Source of the DNA: Phycisphaerales bacterium
GTDB taxonomy: Bacteria > Planctomycetota > Phycisphaerae > Phycisphaerales > SM1A02
Assembly (NCBI GenBank): GCA_007135295.1
Contig: SLJD01000369.1
Span: 1-12,363 of the forward strand
Reading direction: 5' to 3'
Length of the DNA: 12,363 bases
Numbering within the stretch: position 1 is the first letter of the stretch; each line of letters begins with the position of its first letter. The translations under genes and the position numbers were made by a program. The notes beneath the pieces were generated by a model that was given only the letters and a program-made list of their open reading frames with translations, ran no database searches and was not told where the DNA came from. This document shows positions 1 through 5,192 of this stretch, one piece after another.

Positions 1-570
1 GATCCGGGCCGCTTCGAGAATGGCGTTTCTGGAGTGCTCCGAGAAGTCGACGCACGCGACGACCCGGCGGTACTTGCCTTCGTGATTCTCACGCACCAGC
101 AGCACATCGCTCGGCGCCTTGCGGACGCACCGGATGGCGTACATCCCGGCGCCGCCTTCCGGATTGGAGGTGCTGTTGCGGGCGAGGACCACCAGGTCCG
201 GCCGCAGTTGATCAATCCGCTTCAGGAGGTCGTCCGCCGGCACGCCGACCTTCGCTTCAGCGGTCACCGGCGCCGAGTCCGACCACGCCCGGGCCGAGCC
301 GTCCTCGTCGAGCAGGCGGTACCCGCCGGGATGCACGTAGTTGATCATCTGCTCAAGTCGCCGCTTCGCGTCATCTTCGACACCGGCCTTGAGCTCATCA
401 AGCGGCTGGCGCAGCATCTGCTGAATGTCGGAGACGACAAGCGTCTCGATGACGTGCATCACATGGACCGCCGCATCGCGCTGGTCGGCGAGTCGCAGTG
501 CTTCCGTCAACGCGTTCTGTGAACGGTCGGTGAACTCGACTCCGACAAGGATGGTCTTCCAGTCCTGCAT
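1..570 (-). CDS. Universal stress protein (UspA family), tandem domain, 3' end cut by window edge
   Basis: The reading frame is open from an ATG at 570 to the window edge, giving 190 residues with no stop. It begins MQDWKTILVGVEFTDRSQNA, the first beta strand and helix of a Usp domain. The first domain closes around residues 135-163 with a glycine-rich stretch (EGGAGMYAIRCVRKAPSDVLLVRE), which matches the family's nucleotide-binding loop followed by the last strand. A second Usp domain starts near residue 167 (YRRVVACVDFSEHSRNAI) and runs off the window, so this is a two-domain Usp of probably about 300 residues. Such proteins are soluble, bind ATP in many cases, and are linked to stress survival; the specific role cannot be read here. 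The start is supported by a purine-rich GAGAAGAAAG about 10 bases upstream. Two tandem 12-bp copies (GACAAGGGCCGG, 595-618) lie just upstream of this gene. No promoter could be assigned. Confidence 0.85.
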   Translation of the reverse strand, partial: MQDWKTILVGVEFTDRSQNALTEALRLADQRDAAVHVMHVIETLVVSDIQQMLRQPLDELKAGVEDDAKRRLEQMINYVHPGGYRLLDEDGSARAWSDSAPVTAEAKVGVPADDLLKRIDQLRPDLVVLARNSTSNPEGGAGMYAIRCVRKAPSDVLLVRENHEGKYRRVVACVDFSEHSRNAILEAARI

Positions 571-933
571 GAAACGTGACACTTTCTTCTCAATGACAAG
601 GGCCGGGACAAGGGCCGGCAGTCAGTCGAATCCCTCGAACCGCCGCCAGCATCCGCGAGTGTGCCCCGCATCATAGTTGCAGCACATGGCAACCCGCTAC
701 CGTCCACCGGCCGGAAATTCGCCCTGTTTTCGGTATCGGTGGGGCGATGTTCCCGATTCCTCCTGCCCGCCGTGCCGTTCACACCACCGTCGGCGGCGCG
801 GTGGTATGGTCCGGACTATGGTATCACGATCCCGGGGTATCACGATCCCGGGGTACCACGATCCCGGGGTACCGCGATCACGGATGCAACAGTCAGGAAA
901 GCACGGATCAGTTCATCAATGGAGAAACCCGCC
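571..933. other. Gene-poor spacer between the Usp gene and the small coiled-coil gene
   Basis: About 360 bases separate the divergent Usp gene (leftward) and the small gene starting at 934 (rightward). The open frames here overlap each other on both strands and show no domain, signal peptide or consistent ribosome-binding site, so I call none of them. The visible structure is a tandem pair of GACAAGGGCCGG (595-618) and the 4 x 16-bp repeat at 821-884. The region must contain the promoters of both flanking genes, but no convincing -35/-10 pair stands out. Confidence 0.6.
821..884. repeat. Tandem repeat, 4 x 16 bp (GTATCACGATCCCGGG)
   Basis: Four adjacent units occupy 821-836, 837-852, 853-868 and 869-884. 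The first two are identical (GTATCACGATCCCGGG), the third differs by one base (GTACCACGATCCCGGG) and the fourth is degenerate (GTACCGCGATCACGGA). The first three units contain the palindrome CCCGGG, and the junctions to units 3 and 4 create GGTACC. The array ends 50 bases before the start codon at 934, so it could be a promoter-proximal protein-binding array or simply a small variable repeat. The unit length is not a multiple of three, which argues against it encoding a repeated peptide. Confidence 0.85.
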
Positions 934-1146
934 ATGACCCGACCGGAAGAACAACAGGCGCTCGAACGCCGATGGCAGGAAATCGAACGCGAGCTTGAGC
1001 AACTCGAAGACCTGCCGCCGGAAGATGAGGATGTTCGCGGCCAGCGCGAACTGGTCCTGCGTGAAGAGATGCAGCAGATCGAAGCCCGGCTCGATCCCGA
1101 ACGCCTCGAACGCCGGATCCGCGAAGGCCGGTGGGAAGGCGACTGA
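934..1146 (+). CDS. Small, highly charged coiled-coil protein, unknown function
   Basis: This 70-residue protein starts MTRPEEQQALERRWQEIERE and ends ERRIREGRWEGD. It is almost entirely Glu/Arg/Gln/Leu, with two predicted helical segments (residues about 4-28 and 40-65) joined by an acidic loop (LPPEDEDVRG). This pattern suggests a helical hairpin or a dimeric coiled coil. There is no signal peptide or membrane segment, so it is probably cytoplasmic. I prefer the ATG at 934 over the in-frame ATG at 919 because GGAGAA at 921-926 sits at Shine-Dalgarno distance from 934 and would lie inside the longer version. The gene stands alone: the Usp gene upstream is divergent, and the next gene is 118 bases downstream with its own ribosome-binding site. 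I do not recognise a family. The coding call rests on the ribosome-binding site and the strongly biased, soluble helical composition. Confidence 0.6.
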   Translation: MTRPEEQQALERRWQEIERELEQLEDLPPEDEDVRGQRELVLREEMQQIEARLDPERLERRIREGRWEGD

Positions 1147-1264
1147 CCTCGTGCCGCAGACGCAGCAACGGCGTGATCTGAGTGGTGACGCGCCAGGGCG
1201 TTTCGTTGCTCGGGTACCATGGCGCGTTTGATCCCGCATGTTGAGAGAAGAAAGGACGTGACCA

Positions 1265-2065
1265 ATGCGGACCGTTTCCAAGGCAGCGGGGGGGATGATC
1301 GGCGTGCTGGCCCTGGCGGCCGGCGCCACGGCCAGTTCGATTGAGTACGGCTATGACGACGGCGTGATGAACACCGCCGTCGGGCCGCCCAGTTCGTTCC
1401 CCTCGGACCCGGAAATGCTGTGGGGCAACTACTTCTACGCGGAAGAAGGCGGCGAGGTCATCACCGAAGTCTCCTTCGCCCTCGGGCCGAACTTCGCTGA
1501 AGACCGCGAAGTCGGCATCGCGATCATGGACGATCCGGACGACGACGAAGACCCCGGCAATGCCGTGCTGCTGACCCAGACGGAAGTCGTCCCGGAACAC
1601 CTCGGCGGGTCGGAATTCAATCACGTCGAGGTCGAGCCGACCGAGGTGGAAGGGGGCTTCTTCGTCGCCATCTACGCGTGGGCCGAAGCCGGGATCGACC
1701 GGCCCGCCGCGCAGGACTGGACCGGCCCCGACGGCTACTCGTGGCTGCTCTACAACCCGGTCGAGCAGGGCGTGGACTTTGATGATCTCGCCGGCAACGC
1801 GTTCTTCGAGCGGCTGGACAACGTCGCCGGCGCCTTCCCCGGCGTGTGGATGATCCGGGCCACCGGCGTGCCCGCCAACGGCGAGGAGTGCCCCGCCGAC
1901 CTGACCGGCGACGGCACGGTCGGCGGCGCGGACCTCGGCTCGCTGCTCGCCGAGTGGGGCGACTGCGCTGACCCCGACGATTGCCCCGCGGACCTGACCG
2001 GCGACGGGACTGTGGGCGGCGCCGACCTCGGCTCGCTGCTCGCTGAGTGGGGCGGCTGCCCGTAA
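1265..2065 (+). CDS. Secreted protein with two C-terminal dockerin-like (EF-hand type) repeats
   Basis: This 266-residue protein begins with a signal peptide (MRTVSKAAGGMIGVLALAAG, likely cleaved near ATAS/SIEYG at residue 24), so it is exported. Residues 25-205 form an acidic, aromatic-rich domain with beta-like strands that I cannot assign to a family. The C-terminus carries two near-identical copies of CPADLTGDGTVGGADLGS plus LLAEWG, starting at residues 209 and 240, a 31-residue period. Each contains a calcium-loop-like D-x-T-x-D-G-x-V-x-x-x-D, as in type I dockerins. In planctomycetes such C-terminal repeats occur on many exoproteins; whether they bind a cohesin-like partner or act in sorting is not established by this sequence. 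Start: AAAGGA at 1251-1256, eight bases before the ATG at 1265. The gene is a single unit ended by the terminator at 2162-2199. Function of the body: unknown. Confidence 0.88.
   Translation: MRTVSKAAGGMIGVLALAAGATASSIEYGYDDGVMNTAVGPPSSFPSDPEMLWGNYFYAEEGGEVITEVSFALGPNFAEDREVGIAIMDDPDDDEDPGNAVLLTQTEVVPEHLGGSEFNHVEVEPTEVEGGFFVAIYAWAEAGIDRPAAQDWTGPDGYSWLLYNPVEQGVDFDDLAGNAFFERLDNVAGAFPGVWMIRATGVPANGEECPADLTGDGTVGGADLGSLLAEWGDCADPDDCPADLTGDGTVGGADLGSLLAEWGGCP
1889..2053 (+). repeat. Tandem in-frame duplication encoding the two dockerin-like motifs
   Basis: Two copies of about 72 bases begin at 1889 and 1982, offset 93 bases (31 codons). The encoded peptides are identical over 24 residues. The DNA differs only at scattered, mostly third-position sites, for example GGCACGGTC versus GGGACTGTG. 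This implies a duplication that has since gathered synonymous changes while the protein stayed fixed. Confidence 0.85.
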
Positions 2066-2098
2066 GCCGATGACGGCCCCGCCCCGCGACTGTTTTCC

Positions 2099-2145
2099 AC
2101 AGCGAAGGTTGCCACAGGCGAAGGTCACGACAGGCGAAGGTTGCC
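2099..2145 (+). repeat. Three short direct repeats (ACAGGCGAAGGTTGCC type)
   Basis: Units lie at 2099-2113, 2114-2129 and 2130-2145. The first and third share CGAAGGTTGCC; the middle one ends in TCACG instead. The period is 15-16 bases. They fill the gap between the stop codon of the secreted-protein gene and its terminator hairpin. No function is evident. Confidence 0.7.
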
Positions 2146-2161
2146 TTGGACGAAGCAGACG

Positions 2162-2199
2162 AAGGCGCCGACCTGCAACAGGCCGGCGCCTTTCTTTTT
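2162..2199 (+). terminator. Rho-independent terminator of the dockerin-like gene
   Basis: The stem is AAGGCGCCGACCTG, the loop CAA, and the return strand CAGGCCGGCGCCTT. Pairing is complete except for one A-C mismatch, and the stem runs directly into a T-rich tract (TTTCTTTTT, 2191-2199). It lies 97 bases after the stop codon at 2065. The 21-bp array begins 22 bases further on. Confidence 0.85.
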
Positions 2200-2220
2200 G
2201 CCGTGGTGATCGACGGCGCG

Positions 2221-2619
2221 TGGCAGGGGACCCTTCATTCGTTGCAGGGGACCATTGGCGCGTTGCAGGGGTCCATTGGCGCGGTGCAGGGGACCATTGG
2301 AATGTTGCAGGGGACCATTGAAGCGTTGCAGGGGTCCCTGCACTGATTCAAGGGTTCCCTGCAATGGTCGAATGGACACCTGCACCGGTTGAAGGGTTCC
2401 CTGCAACGAATGAAGGGGACCCTGCAATGGTTGAATGGTCCCCTCCAACGAACGAAGGGGGCCCTGCAAGCATTCAATGGTTCCCTTCAGGGGTTCAATG
2501 GTTCTCTGGAACCATTCAAGGGAACACATAACGCCGGCATCTGTCTTCTGGACGCTTCCAATGGTTCCCTTCAAGGATTCAAGAGTCCTCTGGAACCATT
2601 CAAGGGGACGAATGCCGCA
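2221..2619. repeat. Array of ~19 contiguous 21-bp units, readable as heptapeptides on both strands
   Basis: Units run without spacers in perfect 21-base register: 2221-2241, 2242-2262, 2263-2283 and so on to 2599-2619. Units 15-16 (2515-2556) are degenerate, so about 16-17 are recognisable. A typical left-half unit is TTGCAGGGGACCATTGGCGC plus G. A typical right-half unit is TTGAAGGGTTCCCTGCAACG plus A. On the + strand the units translate as LQGTIGA, FKGSLQW, MKGTLQW, FNGSLQG; that frame can begin at a TTG at 2146 and is broken by one TGA at 2344-2346. The minus strand is open from 2721 to 2125 and reads the same style: PLQGTLE, SLEGTIQ, RANGPLQ. Neither strand has a convincing ribosome-binding site, signal peptide or flanking domain, and both frames run through the terminator stem. 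I therefore annotate it as a repeat. A heptad-repeat protein encoded on the minus strand remains possible. Confidence 0.85.
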
Positions 2620-2659
2620 TCCCCTGGAACGGATGACCCCGGCCCGCACGACCCGGAAC

Positions 2660-2685
2660 CCGCGTTCTTGACACCGAAAACGCGG
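2660..2685. other. Short inverted repeat 3' of polX
   Basis: CCGCGTT (2660-2666) and AACGCGG (2679-2685) form a perfect 7-bp stem around a 12-base loop. There is no T-run on the polX strand immediately after it, so I do not call it an intrinsic terminator. It is one of few candidate 3' structures for the polX transcript apart from the G-runs at 2701-2801. Confidence 0.3.
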
Positions 2686-2700
2686 ATTCAGCAACATCTG

Positions 2701-2801
2701 CCCGGAACACCCCCGGAACACCCCCGGAAGAAGTCCCCAGACGAGCCCCCGGAAGTGCCCCCGGAAGTGGCCCCCGGATGAGGTCCCCGGAAGTGGCCCC
2801 C
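2701..2801 (-). repeat. Nine regularly spaced G-runs (minus strand) directly 3' of polX; G-quadruplex candidate
   Basis: On the + strand, C-runs of 3-5 bases start at 2701, 2710, 2721, 2735, 2746, 2758, 2771, 2785 and 2797, separated by 6-9 bases, usually GGAAGTG or a variant. On the minus strand, the sense strand of polX, this is a series of GGGGG runs with CACTTCC-type linkers, starting three bases after the polX stop codon. The unit is roughly 12-13 bases. Read on the + strand it gives a PPEV-type peptide, which I regard as incidental. Confidence 0.75.
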
Positions 2802-2803
2802 GC

Positions 2804-4561
2804 TCAGCGCGAGCGTTTCAGCCAGGCGTGCAGTGTCCGGCTGCTCCACGTGTTCAGGCACCGGTCCGCCGGCAGCCAGCCCCGCCGGGCCGTCAGCACG
2901 CCGTAGCGGAGAAAATCGAAGTGGGCGGGGCTGTGCGCATCGGTGTTGATCGCCAGCAGCGCCCCCGCGTCGACCGCCGCCCGCACGTGCGTGTCGCGCA
3001 GGTCGAGCCGCGCGGGGTTGGCGTTGATCTCCAGGGCCGTCTCGTGCTCAACCGCCGCGTCGACGAGTCGGCTGATATCGGGGTCGAGCCCCGGGCGGCT
3101 GTTGATCATCCGGCCGGTCGGATGGCCGAGAATGTGAACCAGCGGATGCCGGATCGCCCGGAGCAGCCGCGCGGTGGCCTTCTTCCGGTCCTGCCGCAGC
3201 GACGAATGCGGAGACGCGACCACCACGTCCAGCTCCGCCAGCAGGTCGTCGCCGTAATCGAGCCGGCCGTCGGCGAGGATGTCCACCTCGGAGCCGGCGA
3301 GAAGCGTGATGCCCTCGATCCGCGTATTCGCGTCGCGCACGGCGTCGATGTGTTCGCGCAGCCGGTCGTCGCTGAGGCCGTTGGCCTGCACGCTCGACCG
3401 GGAATGGTCGGTCACCGCGATCGTGTGCAAGCCGCGGGCCCGGGCCTCCTCGGCGAGTTCGTCGATCGACATCGTCCCGTCCGAGGCGGTGGTGTGGGCG
3501 TGAAGCTCGGCCCGGATGTCATCGACCTCGACCAGTTCAGGCAGGTCATGGTCGAACTCGCCGCGATCCTCGCGCAACTCCGGCGGGATGTACGGCAGGT
3601 CGAGCGCGCGGTAGATCTCTTCTTCACGGCGACTCGCCACCGGGCTGATGCCGCGCTTCTGTGGTGGACGGTCATCGTCCCTGCCATCGGCGCCCTCATC
3701 CGGGAACAGCCCGTATTCATTGAGCCGCATGCCGCGCTTGATGGATCGCTCGCGCAGCACGACGTTGTGCTCTTTGGAGCCGGTGAAGTAGAGGAGCGCG
3801 GCGCCGAACGCGTCGGGGTCGACGATGCGGAGATCAACCTGCACGCCGTCGGCAAGCCGGACGGACGATTTCGTTTCGCCCGAAGCGATGACCCGGTCGA
3901 CGTGCCCCATGCCGGTGAACGCGTCGGTCAGCGCGGCCGGATCGTCCGTGCAGGCGAGAATGTCGATGTCGCCGATGGTCTCCCGGCCGCGCCGAAGCGA
4001 GCCGGCGTACTCGAGGCGCGTCACGCCTTCAAGGCGCTGCAGGTGTTCGACGATGTTCTCGGCGATCGGCAGCGCCGCGCCGAGCCGCAGGCGCCGGCCG
4101 GCCTGATCCGCGTAGGCGAGGTTGTCGCGGATGTTCTCAAGGGTTTTCTTGCCCATCCGGGGAATCGATTCGAGCTCGCCGCTTTCAAGCTTGGCGCGCA
4201 GCGTGGCGATGTCGACGACCCCGCCCTTCTCCCACAATGCTCGAACGGTCTTCGGGCCGAGGCCGGGGACCTTCAGAACGTCGAGCAGCCCGGCGGGGAC
4301 CTCGCGGCGAAGCTCGTCATGCTCGCCGATGCGTCCCGTCTCGACGTACTCGATGATCTTCTTCGCGCTGCCCTCGCCGATGCCGTCAATCGCGGTGAGC
4401 CGGGCGGGATCGTCCGCAAGCTCGGCGACATCGTCCGGCAGGGCCTCCAGCACCCGGGCGACGCGATCGTGGGCGTTGACGCGAAACCGGTTCGCGCCCG
4501 TCAGTTCAAGGATCCCGGCCATCTCCGCGAAGATCGTCGCCAGCTCGGCGTTGGTGGACAT
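2804..4561 (-). CDS. polX: DNA polymerase/3'-5' exonuclease PolX (family X polymerase with PHP domain)
   Basis: This 585-residue protein matches the usual bacterial PolX length. Helix-hairpin-helix elements lie at about residues 57-68 (IDGIGEGSAKK) and 98-107 (VPGLGPKTV). The family X palm has GSLRRGRETIGDIDILA, with catalytic D198 and D200 and a third Asp, D243, in VQVDLRIV. GSKEHN at 261-266 is also typical. The C-terminal PHP domain (about 350-585) keeps all nine expected metal ligands: H354, H356, D361, H386, E425, H452, H480, D541 and H543, so exonuclease activity is predicted as well as gap-filling synthesis in base-excision repair. A short acidic/basic insert (about 288-310) precedes the linker to PHP. 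I chose the ATG at 4561 because alignment with the family's N-terminus begins there; an upstream in-frame TTG at 4588 would add nine residues. Neither start has a clear Shine-Dalgarno. The gene follows the FloA-like gene after 139 bases and converges on the repeat region. Confidence 0.95.
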   Translation of the reverse strand: MSTNAELATIFAEMAGILELTGANRFRVNAHDRVARVLEALPDDVAELADDPARLTAIDGIGEGSAKKIIEYVETGRIGEHDELRREVPAGLLDVLKVPGLGPKTVRALWEKGGVVDIATLRAKLESGELESIPRMGKKTLENIRDNLAYADQAGRRLRLGAALPIAENIVEHLQRLEGVTRLEYAGSLRRGRETIGDIDILACTDDPAALTDAFTGMGHVDRVIASGETKSSVRLADGVQVDLRIVDPDAFGAALLYFTGSKEHNVVLRERSIKRGMRLNEYGLFPDEGADGRDDDRPPQKRGISPVASRREEEIYRALDLPYIPPELREDRGEFDHDLPELVEVDDIRAELHAHTTASDGTMSIDELAEEARARGLHTIAVTDHSRSSVQANGLSDDRLREHIDAVRDANTRIEGITLLAGSEVDILADGRLDYGDDLLAELDVVVASPHSSLRQDRKKATARLLRAIRHPLVHILGHPTGRMINSRPGLDPDISRLVDAAVEHETALEINANPARLDLRDTHVRAAVDAGALLAINTDAHSPAHFDFLRYGVLTARRGWLPADRCLNTWSSRTLHAWLKRSR

Positions 4562-4633
4562 GGCATCAGTGTATCGCTGCGCAATCAAGGCGGTGAGCGA
4601 CGCCGCGTGTGTGCGTGGCTGGCAGGCGCGATC

Positions 4634-4692
4634 GGGGGCGCGATGCCTGACGCAATGCCCGGCGCGATGGGGGCGCGATGCCTGGTGCGATG
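4634..4692. repeat. Direct repeat, 2 x 24 bp (GGGGGCGCGATGCCTG core)
   Basis: Copies at 4634-4657 and 4669-4692 share GGGGGCGCGATGCCTG exactly and then diverge slightly (ACGCAATG versus GTGCGATG). A partial GGCGCGATG lies between them at 4661-4669. The repeats sit in the 139-base gap between the stop of the FloA-like gene and the polX start. Confidence 0.75.
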
Positions 4693-4700
4693 TGCTCTGC

Positions 4701-5111
4701 TCAGTCTGGCGCGGTGCCAGGGTTTACCGCCGACCGGGCGGCCTGCTCGACATCGTGGCCCGCCAGGTCGATGGCGTGCGCCTCGTTCCACGACAGCGCC
4801 TTTCCGGACTGGCTGGACATGATCATCGCCCGGACGGTCCGTGACACGTTGCCGCCGGCAAGCGCGTGGCGTTCAAGATCCTCGATGGAGACCGCAAGCC
4901 CCGCCTTTCGCGCGGTGATGCAGGTGTCGATGAGGTGGGCCGGATCCAGGCCGCGAAGCCGCATCGCCACCACCTGCACGAACGGAACGCGGACGCCGCT
5001 GACCCGCGCGCGGAACCAGAGCAGGAGAAACCGGCCGAAAACGGCGGCGGCCATGGCGGCACACACGGCGATTCCGGCGGCGATGAGCCATGTCAACGGT
5101 GAATCAGGCAT
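4701..5111 (-). CDS. Short FloA-like (flotillin-like) protein: N-terminal anchor and following domain only
   Basis: This 136-residue protein has an N-terminal membrane segment (about residues 6-32, LTWLIAAGIAVCAAMAAAVF then GRFLLLWF). The soluble part closely follows bacterial FloA (YqfA of Bacillus): GVRVPFVQVVAMRLRGLDP, ARKAGLAVSIEDLERHALAG, GNV, AIDLAGHDV, then SAVNPGTAPD and stop. In FloA the matching AIDLAGRDV...SVNPK position is followed by the rest of a protein of about 330 residues, including the SPFH-type and helical regions used for oligomerisation. Here that part is absent. No FloA-like peptide was visible downstream in the same frame, only repeats. The start at 5111 has a good ribosome-binding site (GAGGA, 6-7 bases upstream), and the frame is intact, so it is probably expressed. 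Either it is a reduced FloA-domain protein or a truncated remnant. It lies 81 bases after recG on the same strand. Confidence 0.75.
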   Translation of the reverse strand: MPDSPLTWLIAAGIAVCAAMAAAVFGRFLLLWFRARVSGVRVPFVQVVAMRLRGLDPAHLIDTCITARKAGLAVSIEDLERHALAGGNVSRTVRAMIMSSQSGKALSWNEAHAIDLAGHDVEQAARSAVNPGTAPD

Positions 5112-5124
5112 TCATTTCCTCATC

Positions 5125-5166
5125 CGCAGAGACCAGTCCCCAGAGACTATTTCGCAGAGACCAGTG
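5125..5166. repeat. Three 14-bp direct repeats between recG and the FloA-like gene
   Basis: Units are CGCAGAGACCAGTC (5125-5138), CCCAGAGACTATTT (5139-5152) and CGCAGAGACCAGTG (5153-5166). Units one and three match at 13 of 14 bases. They occupy most of the 81-base gap between the recG stop and the FloA-like start, close upstream of that gene's ribosome-binding site. A role in its expression is possible but not shown. Confidence 0.75.
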
Positions 5167-5192
5167 TGAACCGCCGGACGCGCCGCGGCCCG

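Noticed and set aside
34..522. Plus-strand open frame of 162 residues at the left end
   Set aside because: It lies antisense to the UspA-family gene, which has a clear domain pattern and a ribosome-binding site.
908..2128. Minus-strand open frame of 406 residues opposite the coiled-coil and dockerin-like genes
   Set aside because: The + strand here has signal peptide, ribosome-binding site, dockerin repeats and terminator. The reverse frame has no domain and simply mirrors the repeats.
2221..2619. CRISPR array
   Set aside because: Units are contiguous with no unique spacers, the unit is 21 bases, and sequence drifts gradually between units.
2125..2721. Minus-strand 198-residue heptad-repeat protein as a called gene
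   Set aside because: Open and repeat-rich, but with no ribosome-binding site, signal or flanking domain, and its 3' end runs through the terminator of the convergent gene. Kept as a possibility in the repeat entry.
4562..4700. Frameshifted 3' half of the FloA-like gene
   Set aside because: Continuing the same frame past the stop gives repeat-derived Ala/Pro/Arg-rich peptide with no FloA similarity, and the other minus-strand open frame at 4585-4791 is equally unlike FloA.
4585..4791. Minus-strand 68-residue frame with HRAPIAPGIASGIAPPIAP-type repeats
   Set aside because: It is an overlapping reading of the GGCGCGATG direct repeats and the 3' end of the FloA-like gene.
2828..4822. Long open frame (664 residues) on the + strand opposite polX
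   Set aside because: It is antisense to a well-conserved polX with all catalytic residues. High-GC coding DNA often leaves the opposite strand open; the peptide is Arg/Val/Gly-rich without domains.
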